From: an uncultured Propionibacteriaceae bacterium
GTDB lineage: Bacteria; Actinomycetota; Actinomycetes; Propionibacteriales; Propionibacteriaceae
DNA length: 10,227 bases
Assembly (NCBI GenBank): GCA_937988865.1
Contig: CALKHV010000143.1
Span: 1-10,227 of the forward strand
Reading direction: 5' to 3'
The first letter of the stretch is position 1. The number at the start of each line of letters is the position of its first letter. The notes under the pieces were generated by a model. That model had not been told where the DNA came from, searched no databases, and saw only the letters and a list, made by a program, of their open reading frames with translations. The position numbers and the translations under genes were made by a program. Shown in pieces: positions 1 to 5,502 of this stretch.

Positions 1-1367
1 TCGACGGTGACGAGGTCGCCGGTGCGCAGCCACCCGTCGGACGTGAGTGACTGTGCGGTCTCGTCGGGAGCGTTCCAGTAGCCCTGGAACACCTGCGGTC
101 CCTTGAGGAGCAGCTCACCCGTCGCGCCCGGTTCGACGTCGCGGGACGGATCCCGGGGATCGACCACCCGCATCAGCGTGCTGGGGAAGGGGACCCCGAT
201 CGTCCCGGTGCGGCGGGTGGGGTGGAACGGGTTGCCGAGCGCGACCGGCGACGCCTCGGTCAGGCCGTACCCCTCGACCAGCAGTCCACCTGCGACCCCC
301 TCCCACAGCGCGACGATCTCGTCGGTCAGGTTCATCGCGCCCGAGATGCAGAACTTCGCGGACGCCAGGCTGACACCCCGCTCGATGGCCCGACGCGCCG
401 TGCGTTCGTAGATCGGTGGGACCGCGCAGTACACGGTGGGCGGGATCGTGCGCGCCGCGTCGAGGATCAGGTCGGGGTCGAACGACGGGAACAGGACGAT
501 TCGCGCCTGCTTGAGGACGCCGAACGTCAGATAGAGCGTCATCCCGAACGCGTGGAACATCGGGAGCACTGCGTAGATCACTTCGCGGCCGGTGGCGGCG
601 TCGCACATCCACTCCGCACCCTGAAGGGCGTTGGCGTAGAGGTTCAGATGGGTGAGCACGGCGCCTTTGGCGCGTCCGGTGGTGCCGCTCGTGTACTGGA
701 TCACGGCTACGTCATGCAGGCCCGGACGCGGATGTCCGGCGTCCAGGGTGGGGCCCTCAAGAAGGTCCTCCCAACTCATCGTGTCGGGCGCTGGTTGGTG
801 CAGCTTCGCCCGAGTCGCCCGCAACTTCGGCAGGGGAAGGCGCAGCGCAAGCCGCTTGGCAAGGGGGAACGCGTTCAACAGGTTGACGGAGACGACGTGA
901 TCGAACTCGATGTCGGCGGGTTGGTCGCGCAGCTTGGCGGCAGCGGCGTCCCACGTGATGACGACGCGAGCGCCGTGGTCCTCGAAGAGGTGGCGCAGTT
1001 CGCGGGCCGTGTAGAGCGGGTTGTGTTCGACGACGACCGCGCCGAGCCGCAGGACGGCGTAGAAGGCGACCACGTGCTGGGGGCAGTTGGGCAGGATCAG
1101 CGCGACCCGGTCGCCCGCCTGGACGCCGAGCCGCCGCAGCCCTTCGGCAGCGCGTCCGATCTGTTCGCCGAGGTCGGCGTACGTGGTCGTGCGTCCGAAG
1201 AATTGCAGGGCCACCGAGTCCGCGCCTTCGGCGACGGCCCGCTCGCACATCTCGACGAGCGACGTCGTCGGAAGGTCGATGGTGGCGCGGACGCCCGGCT
1301 GGTAATTGGCCGTCCAGGGTGGGACGGAGGGGGTCGGGGCTGTGTCGGGGGAGATGTCCGTGGCCAT
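1..1367 (-). CDS. Long-chain fatty acid-CoA ligase, N-terminal 455 residues (runs off left edge)
   Basis: An ATP-dependent acyl-CoA synthetase of the adenylate-forming (ANL) superfamily, expected to activate fatty acids to acyl-AMP and then acyl-CoA at the inner face of the membrane. Reading the minus strand from the ATG at 1367-1365 gives 455 uninterrupted residues. The phosphate-binding loop YTSGTTGRAKGA is at about 225-236, with Arg-Ala in place of the commoner x-Pro before the Lys. The motif EGYGLTEASP is at 365-374 and the ribose-binding Asp lies in WLRTGD at 446-451. The sequences PMFHAFGM (269-276) and SGAMNL (342-347) resemble actinobacterial and FadD-type long-chain ligases. Family members are about 550-580 residues, so the C-terminal lid domain with its catalytic Lys is missing here only because the window ends. 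The start is supported by an in-frame TGA five codons upstream and by a GAAGGG element just before it. Substrate chain length cannot be told. The gene diverges from arsM and has no evident link to heme synthesis. Confidence 0.9.
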   Translation of the reverse strand, partial: MATDISPDTAPTPSVPPWTANYQPGVRATIDLPTTSLVEMCERAVAEGADSVALQFFGRTTTYADLGEQIGRAAEGLRRLGVQAGDRVALILPNCPQHVVAFYAVLRLGAVVVEHNPLYTARELRHLFEDHGARVVITWDAAAAKLRDQPADIEFDHVVSVNLLNAFPLAKRLALRLPLPKLRATRAKLHQPAPDTMSWEDLLEGPTLDAGHPRPGLHDVAVIQYTSGTTGRAKGAVLTHLNLYANALQGAEWMCDAATGREVIYAVLPMFHAFGMTLYLTFGVLKQARIVLFPSFDPDLILDAARTIPPTVYCAVPPIYERTARRAIERGVSLASAKFCISGAMNLTDEIVALWEGVAGGLLVEGYGLTEASPVALGNPFHPTRRTGTIGVPFPSTLMRVVDPRDPSRDVEPGATGELLLKGPQVFQGYWNAPDETAQSLTSDGWLRTGDLVTV

Positions 1368-1478
1368 GCGCAGGGCCCTTCAGGTGGTAGCGGTCCCCTC
1401 CATTCTCGCCCCCATGCCTTGCTGCCGACGATGGAAGATACTGGAGGGCAGGCCGATGGCCGCTGCGAGAGGACTGAC
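1368..1478. promoter_or_regulatory. Divergent intergenic region between acyl-CoA ligase and arsM
   Basis: This 111-bp gap must carry the start signals of both divergent genes. Rightward, GATACT at 1437-1442 is a plausible -10 box for arsM, but no good -35 lies 16-18 bp upstream. Leftward, GAGAAT (minus strand, 1407-1402) is a weak -10 candidate about 35 nt before the ligase start. An imperfect hairpin, GCAG/GGCC against GGC/CTGC with a two-base bulge, spans 1448-1466 and abuts the arsM ribosome-binding site. I see no clear ArsR-type operator. The promoter calls are inferences from hexamer similarity only. Confidence 0.3.
1467..1473 (+). promoter_or_regulatory. Ribosome-binding site deciding the arsM start
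   Basis: The sequence GAGAGGA ends five bases before the ATG at 1479. It matters because the arsM reading frame stays open upstream to about position 222, antisense to the ligase gene. The Shine-Dalgarno match and the start of family-like sequence (MTDIDLLEQIRANY) fix the true N-terminus here. Confidence 0.75.
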
Positions 1479-2273
1479 ATGACCGATATTGACCTCCTGG
1501 AACAGATCCGGGCCAACTATGCGGCTGCCGCGCGGTCGACGGCAATCGCCGGAGGCAGGGCACTCGACCTCATGGACGTGAGCTGCTGCGGCCCCACCGA
1601 TTCGAGCTGCTGCGATGCGCCGTCGACCGCCCCCGACGTCTGGGGCGCTGCCCTCTACGACGTACAGCACACCGGCGGTGTGCCGGACGCCGCCCTGCTC
1701 GCCAGTCTTGGGTGCGGCAATCCGACGGCCGTGGCCGACCTGAACCCGGGCGAGCGCGTGCTCGACCTGGGCTCGGGAGGTGGGCTCGACGTGCTCCTGT
1801 CAGCCAGCAGGGTCGGGCCTGAGGGCTTCGCGTACGGCGTGGACATGACCGACGAGATGCTCTCGCTGGCTCGCGACAACGCGGCGTCCGCGGGAGCCAC
1901 CAATGTCGAGTTCCTGAAGGGGACCATCGAGCAGGTGCCGCTGCCGGACGGGGCCGTCGACGTGGTGATCTCGAACTGCGTGATCAACCTCTCACTGGAC
2001 AAGCCCAGGGTGCTGTCCGAGATGTTCCGCGTGCTCGCGCCGGGCGGCAGGGTGGGTGTCTCGGACGTGGTCGCGGAGGACCACCTCACCCCGGACGCCA
2101 GGGCCGCCCGCGGGAGCCTTGTCGGCTGCATCGCCGGAGCATTCTCCCGGGCCGAGTACGTCGACGGGCTGCTCGCGGCGGGGTTCACCGATGTCGAGGT
2201 GCGGTTCACCCACGAGGTCGCACCCGAAATGCACGGCGCGATCGTGCGTGCGGTCAAGCCAGCTGTCTCGTGA
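1479..2273 (+). CDS. arsM: Arsenite S-adenosylmethionine methyltransferase, short form (264 aa)
   Basis: A cytoplasmic class I methyltransferase that transfers methyl groups from S-adenosylmethionine to trivalent arsenic, giving methylated and eventually volatile arsenicals. The SAM-binding motif I is LDLGSGGGLDVL at about 95-106, and the acidic end of strand 2 is GVDMTDEM (120-127). Family signatures are SLGCGNP (76-82, Cys79), SNCVINLS (165-172, Cys167) and GCIAGAFS (216-223, Cys217). Cys167 and Cys217 are 50 residues apart, the same spacing as the As(III)-binding pair Cys174/Cys224 described for algal ArsM (recalled, not aligned). Two vicinal pairs, Cys36-Cys37 and Cys44-Cys45, lie near the N-terminus and could form an additional thiol site. 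The protein lacks the C-terminal domain of the roughly 380-residue algal enzymes, as is usual for short bacterial forms. No arsR, arsB or arsC is adjacent. The last 20 bases overlap the 3' end of the convergent hemQ. Confidence 0.9.
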   Translation: MTDIDLLEQIRANYAAAARSTAIAGGRALDLMDVSCCGPTDSSCCDAPSTAPDVWGAALYDVQHTGGVPDAALLASLGCGNPTAVADLNPGERVLDLGSGGGLDVLLSASRVGPEGFAYGVDMTDEMLSLARDNAASAGATNVEFLKGTIEQVPLPDGAVDVVISNCVINLSLDKPRVLSEMFRVLAPGGRVGVSDVVAEDHLTPDARAARGSLVGCIAGAFSRAEYVDGLLAAGFTDVEVRFTHEVAPEMHGAIVRAVKPAVS

Positions 2274-3000
2274 CCCAGTCCGACAACTCGACGCGGGGCC
2301 CCGTGAAGAACGGGGTCTCCTCGCGTACGTGAAGTCGCGCCTCGACGGCTCGCTGGGCGCGCATGGCGTCCGCGAGCCGGTGGAGTTCGTCGGCCTCGAA
2401 GGCCAGCAGCCACTCGTAGTCGCCGAGGGCGAAGGCTGCCGTCGTCGAGCCCAGCACGTCGGGGAAGTCGCGGGCGGCCATGCCGTGCGTCCGCAACATG
2501 TGTGAGCGCTTGGACGCTTCGAGGTAGTACCACTCGTAACTGCGGACGAACGGGTACACGGTGAGCCACGGACGCGGGGCGATGCCGCTGAAGCATGCCG
2601 GCGTGTGCGCGTTGTTGAACTCGGCCGGTCGGTGGACGCCGACAGCACTCCAGACCGGAGTGAGCGCCGATCCCAGTGCCGAGGCGCGCAGCGCGTGGTA
2701 GGCCGCCTGCAGGGCGCGGGGGTCGTCACCCAGGAACCAGACCATGAGGTCGGCGTCCGCCCGGAAACCTGCGATGTCGTACCAGCCCCGGACGGTGACG
2801 CCGGTGGTCCGGATCGCGGCCGACACCTCTCCGGCGAGGTCGATCGCCCCTGCCGAGTCGGTCAACGTCGCGTCCAGCTTGAACACCGAGTACATGACGT
2901 AGTGGATGCCGGCATTGACCTCCTCCGGCGACACATAGGTGTCGCGGGGGTCGCCGGTGAACGGGGCGCCGAGCGCCTTCGCGGCGGAGTGCTCGCTCAT
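2254..3000 (-). CDS. hemQ: Coproheme decarboxylase HemQ (ChdC), 248 aa
   Basis: The last enzyme of the coproporphyrin-dependent pathway. It uses peroxide to decarboxylate two propionates of coproheme III, giving heme b in the cytoplasm, and belongs to the chlorite-dismutase-like fold. The family blocks are present: VWSAVGVHRPAEF (116-128), VYPFVRSYEWYYL (148-160), THGMAARDFPDV (171-182) and FALGDYEWLLAFE (190-202). His172 in THGM fits the proximal heme ligand. Tyr149 and His132, 17 residues apart, match the spacing of the catalytic Tyr135 and distal His118 reported for the Corynebacterium diphtheriae enzyme (recalled). The chosen ATG at 3000 shares one base with the hemH stop and has AAGGA eight bases upstream. 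The frame stays open 32 codons further upstream, but that part lies inside hemH and looks nothing like the family. The gene is last in hemA-hemH-hemQ and overlaps the end of convergent arsM by 20 bases. Confidence 0.93.
   Translation of the reverse strand: MSEHSAAKALGAPFTGDPRDTYVSPEEVNAGIHYVMYSVFKLDATLTDSAGAIDLAGEVSAAIRTTGVTVRGWYDIAGFRADADLMVWFLGDDPRALQAAYHALRASALGSALTPVWSAVGVHRPAEFNNAHTPACFSGIAPRPWLTVYPFVRSYEWYYLEASKRSHMLRTHGMAARDFPDVLGSTTAAFALGDYEWLLAFEADELHRLADAMRAQRAVEARLHVREETPFFTGPRVELSDWVTRQLA
2295..2319 (+). terminator. Candidate arsM terminator hairpin inside the hemQ 3' coding end
   Basis: CCCCGT (2299-2304) and ACGGGG (2310-2315) form a perfect 6-bp stem around a GAAGA loop. In plus-strand RNA the stem extends to 10 bp through G-C pairs at 2297/2317 and 2295/2319 and G.U wobbles at 2298/2316 and 2296/2318. 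It begins 22 nt after the arsM stop codon. In minus-strand RNA the two wobbles become C/A mismatches, so the structure favours arsM transcripts over hemQ transcripts. There is no U-tract, as is common for GC-rich actinobacterial terminators. Termination activity is an inference. Confidence 0.4.
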
Positions 3001-4076
3001 CAACTTTTTCCTTCGTCTGTGGTCAACTCGTCGGTGCCCAGTGCAGCGGGCAGGGATGGTCCCGGACGTCCGGAGAGGCAGCACGTCGCGTGGCACGTCG
3101 GACGTCCGGCGACCTGCCCGGGCTCCCCGGCCACGACAGCGTCCGCCAGCATCGCGACGAACGCGGGGTCGATCCCTGCGGTTGCCGCGCGGACGTACGC
3201 CATCCCCAACCGATCGGCCGTCTCGCGTGCCTGGGTGTCGAGGTCGAACACGACCTCCATGTGGTCGGTGATGAACCCGATCGGCTCGGTCACGACAGTG
3301 CGGACGCCCCGGGCCGACAACTCCACGAGCCGGTCGTTGACGTCAGGTTCGAGCCAGGGGATGTGCGGGGCACCCGAGCGGGAGCAGAAGACGAGTTCCC
3401 ACTCGATCGCGACCCCGAGCCGGGACGCAGCCGCGGCCGCCACACGCGCGGCGACCCGCAGGTGCTGGGCATGGTAGGTCGCGTCCTCACCTCCGGGACC
3501 GGACGCCGCGTCCATGGCGGTTGGGATCGAGTGGGTGACGAAGAGGATCGCCGGCATGTCGTCGGGGCCACCGGCGCTGCGCACCGCGTCGACCAGTGCG
3601 GTGGCGTTAGCCGTGACGAACCCATCGGTCTCGGCATAGGGGCCGACCTTCGTGAACCGCAATCCGTCAGCGTCCGGGCCCAGTCGATCGAGCGCGGCGG
3701 CGAGGTCTTCGCGGTACTGCCGGCAGCTGGAATAGGACGAGTACGCCGCGGTCAGGAGCACGGCGATGTCACGGTGACCAGCGGAGATGAGCTCGGCGAG
3801 GGCCTCGTGCACGTAGGGCGTCCAGTTGCGGTTGCCGATCACGACCGGGACGTCCAGGCCCCGGTCTGCCAGGGCCCCGCGAACGGCTGCAAGAAGTTCG
3901 TCGTTGCGCTCGTTGATCGGCGAGACGCCACCGAACCGCTGGTAGTGGCCCGACACCTCGACGAGCCGTTCGTCCGGGATGCCACGGCCGCGCGTGGCGT
4001 TCCGCATGAAGGGCAGGACGTCCTCGGGGCCGCGTGGCCCGCCGTAGGAGAGCACCAGCACTGCGTCGATGGTCAC
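3000..4076 (-). CDS. hemH: Coproporphyrin III ferrochelatase (CpfC/HemH), 358 aa, putative Fe-S type
   Basis: Inserts ferrous iron into coproporphyrin III to give coproheme, the substrate of HemQ, encoded by the next gene. The catalytic His is in VTHSIP (His182) and the acidic metal-path residue is in DHMEVVFDLD (Glu274). Other family blocks are LSYGGPRGPEDVLPF (9-23), GVSPINERNDE (50-60) and EPIGFITDHMEV (264-275). Cys118 in YSSYSSCRQYRE matches the internal cysteine of actinobacterial ferrochelatases that carry a [2Fe-2S] cluster. Three more cysteines (328, 332, 333; TCHATCCL) follow near the C-terminus, which agrees with a four-Cys cluster, though the spacing CX3CC differs from the CX6CXC I recall for the mycobacterial protein. 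The start is a GTG at 4076-4074, overlapping the hemA stop as GTGA. An ATG two bases upstream is immediately followed by a stop and is not the start. The last base pair of the stop is shared with the hemQ ATG. Confidence 0.95.
   Translation of the reverse strand: MTIDAVLVLSYGGPRGPEDVLPFMRNATRGRGIPDERLVEVSGHYQRFGGVSPINERNDELLAAVRGALADRGLDVPVVIGNRNWTPYVHEALAELISAGHRDIAVLLTAAYSSYSSCRQYREDLAAALDRLGPDADGLRFTKVGPYAETDGFVTANATALVDAVRSAGGPDDMPAILFVTHSIPTAMDAASGPGGEDATYHAQHLRVAARVAAAAASRLGVAIEWELVFCSRSGAPHIPWLEPDVNDRLVELSARGVRTVVTEPIGFITDHMEVVFDLDTQARETADRLGMAYVRAATAGIDPAFVAMLADAVVAGEPGQVAGRPTCHATCCLSGRPGPSLPAALGTDELTTDEGKS
3009..3013 (-). promoter_or_regulatory. Ribosome-binding site of hemQ inside the hemH 3' end
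   Basis: On the minus strand AAGGA lies eight bases before the hemQ ATG and within the last codons of hemH. It picks the internal Met (MSEHSAAKAL) as the hemQ start rather than the open frame further upstream. It also suggests that hemQ is translated by reinitiation after hemH. Confidence 0.7.
3062..3108. repeat. Duplicated palindrome CGGACGTCCG flanking the HemH cysteine motif
   Basis: CCGGACGTCCGG at 3062-3073 is a perfect 12-bp palindrome. Its 10-bp core CGGACGTCCG recurs at 3099-3108, centre to centre 36 bp (12 codons) away. On the coding strand each copy encodes Gly-Arg-Pro, so the cysteine-rich segment reads GRPTCHATCCLSGRP. Because each copy is self-complementary, the two can also pair with each other in the mRNA, about 60-100 nt before the hemQ start. 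GGACG-type words are common in this window, so chance is possible. Confidence 0.5.
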
Positions 4077-5434
4077 ATCGCCTCCCGGAGTGGTGGGTCG
4101 CCCAGGTCACCGAGCGTCAGGCCGGTGACGGGGCACGAGTCATCGTCGAGGTTCTCAGGTGGCCCTTCGCCGACGAGTGCAGCAACGTCCAGGTCGAGCC
4201 TGTCGAGCACGGGACGCCGCTGCGGCTCCAGCCCCCAGAGCTCGCTGAGCGCGGTCAGGTACTCGTCCGTGCGTCCCTCGACGGCCGCCTTGCGGGCCCG
4301 GACGCTCGGCACGTGCACGAGGCGGGCCGCCAGACGGCGCAACGCATGGGCGGCCTCGTCGCGTGTGAGGGGTCGGCCCAGGGGGAGCCGGTCGACCTCG
4401 TCGGCGACCATGTCGTGCACCGTGTCGCGGAGGGCAATGACCGCCGGGTCCATCTCGCGGCCGCGCAGGCGCTCAAGGGTCTCGGCCACCCCGGCGTTGA
4501 CGAGTTCATCGGCGTGCACGACGTCGCGTCGAGACGCCTCCGGCACGTGGCGCGAGACGGTGTCGAGATCGAGGTGCAGGACTCCCGGCAGGTCGGCGCA
4601 GGCCGGGTCGACGTCGCGCGTGACGGCCAGGTCGACGAGCACGAGGTCGCGTCCATGACGCTGGACCATCGCGGCCTCGACGTCCCCGACGGTCAGGGCG
4701 AGCACCCCCGACCCGCGACACGTGATGACGACGTCGGCCACGGTGAGTTCCGCGTCCAGGGTGGACGCCGGACGCACGCCCGCGTGCGTCTCGGCGAAGA
4801 ACTCGGCCCGACCGTTGCCCGAGTGGACGACGATGTCGCGGCAGTCGCGCGTGCCCAGGTCGGCGACGACGGCGCCCGCGTACGCCCCCGTTCCGACGAG
4901 AAGGACGCGCGTCCGCGTCCAGTCACGGCGGAGCAGGTCGAGTGCGACGCTCACGACCGATCGGCCACGGCTCGCGAGGTGCGTCAGGTGGGTCACCTGG
5001 CGGGCGGTCCGCAGTGCCTGTTCCGCCACCGACACGAGGAGCCCGGACGCCGTGCCCTCGTTCTGCGCGTCCCGGAGTGCCAGCCGGACCTGTGCCGCGA
5101 CCTCACGGTCACCGACGACCATGGAGTCAAGGCCCGCGGTGACGCGGAAGAGGTGATCGATCGCGTCGACTCCCTCGAGGTGGGTGAGCGGGATCCCGGA
5201 CCCCGGCCAGCTCACGCCGGCGGCCCTGCACACCTGCTGCGAGAGGTCGCGTTCAGGGGCGTCCGACTCGACGTAGACCTCGACGCGATTGCAGGTCGAG
5301 AGCACCAATGTGCCCACGGCGTCCGGGGACTGGTCGAGGAGGCGCTGCCCGAGGCCGGGCACGCCCTGCGCAATGGTCTCGACAGCGCCGAGCCCGTGGT
5401 CGGCGTGGTGGACCGCGATCAACTGGATTCCCAC
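4073..5434 (-). CDS. hemA: Glutamyl-tRNA reductase HemA, 453 aa, with acidic Cys-Pro tail
   Basis: Reduces glutamyl-tRNA(Glu) with NADPH to glutamate-1-semialdehyde, the committed step of C5 tetrapyrrole synthesis. HemL then converts the product to 5-aminolevulinate. Numbered from the GTG at 5434, the catalytic Cys48 lies in LSTCNRVEVY. GLDSMVVGDREV at 101-112 is the usual GLDSM(V/L)GE block with Asp for Glu. The nucleotide-binding turn VLLVGTGAYAGAVV is at about 177-190, DLAVTRDVDP at 268-277 has Thr for the usual Pro, and the dimerisation helix ends in HVPSVRARKAA (374-384). An acidic tail of about 55 residues follows, with DSCPVTG at 432-438. The GTG (encoding MGIQLIAVHHADHGL) was chosen because family proteins start right at this first strand. 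The frame continues to 5530, but it overlaps hemE and has no family resemblance. No clear Shine-Dalgarno precedes the GTG. The gene leads the hemA-hemH-hemQ arm, and its stop overlaps hemH. Confidence 0.93.
   Translation of the reverse strand: MGIQLIAVHHADHGLGAVETIAQGVPGLGQRLLDQSPDAVGTLVLSTCNRVEVYVESDAPERDLSQQVCRAAGVSWPGSGIPLTHLEGVDAIDHLFRVTAGLDSMVVGDREVAAQVRLALRDAQNEGTASGLLVSVAEQALRTARQVTHLTHLASRGRSVVSVALDLLRRDWTRTRVLLVGTGAYAGAVVADLGTRDCRDIVVHSGNGRAEFFAETHAGVRPASTLDAELTVADVVITCRGSGVLALTVGDVEAAMVQRHGRDLVLVDLAVTRDVDPACADLPGVLHLDLDTVSRHVPEASRRDVVHADELVNAGVAETLERLRGREMDPAVIALRDTVHDMVADEVDRLPLGRPLTRDEAAHALRRLAARLVHVPSVRARKAAVEGRTDEYLTALSELWGLEPQRRPVLDRLDLDVAALVGEGPPENLDDDSCPVTGLTLGDLGDPPLREAM
4081..4086 (-). 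promoter_or_regulatory. Ribosome-binding site deciding the hemH GTG start
   Basis: The minus strand carries GGGAGG, four bases before the GTG at 4076, inside the last codons of hemA. It supports GTG initiation within the GTGA overlap and hence translational coupling of hemH to hemA. Confidence 0.7.
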
Positions 5435-5502
5435 AACCCCGCCATTGAACCACCCCGGTCCCGGAAATGGGGAACCCGCCACCGCGCGCCTAGAATCGGC
5501 AG
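5435..5502. promoter_or_regulatory. Shared 68-bp divergent promoter region of the two hem arms
   Basis: All start signals for hemA-hemH-hemQ (minus) and hemE-hemCD-hemB (plus) must fit in 68 bp or reach into the neighbouring genes. The hemE promoter is listed separately. For hemA the only candidate I see is TTCAAT on the minus strand (5449-5444), nine bases before the GTG. It lacks the A at the second position typical of actinobacterial -10 boxes, so it is weak. No convincing operator palindrome was found. Back-to-back promoters this close suggest joint control, which is an inference. Confidence 0.45.
5491..5496 (+). promoter_or_regulatory. -10 box TAGAAT of a leaderless hemE promoter
   Basis: TAGAAT fits the actinobacterial TAnnnT -10 consensus. 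It ends six bases before the hemE GTG at 5503, so the transcript would start at or next to the start codon. There is no Shine-Dalgarno sequence before the GTG, as expected for a leaderless mRNA. A weak -35 match, TGGGGA, lies at 5468-5473 with a 17-bp spacer. Confidence 0.6.

Noticed and set aside
2198..2224. GGTGCG/CGCACC inverted repeat downstream of hemQ as a hemQ terminator
   Set aside because: A 6-bp stem with a 15-base loop and no U-tract inside arsM coding sequence is too weak to call.
222..2273. A 683-codon open frame on the plus strand running into arsM
   Set aside because: Its first 419 codons are antisense to the acyl-CoA ligase and have the Arg/Gly/Val-rich look of a shadow frame. 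Only the part from 1479 resembles a protein family and has a ribosome-binding site.
5453..5472. CCCC/GGGG dyad in the hemA-hemE intergenic region as an operator
   Set aside because: Only four bases pair around a 12-base spacer and the flanks do not match; expected by chance at this GC content.
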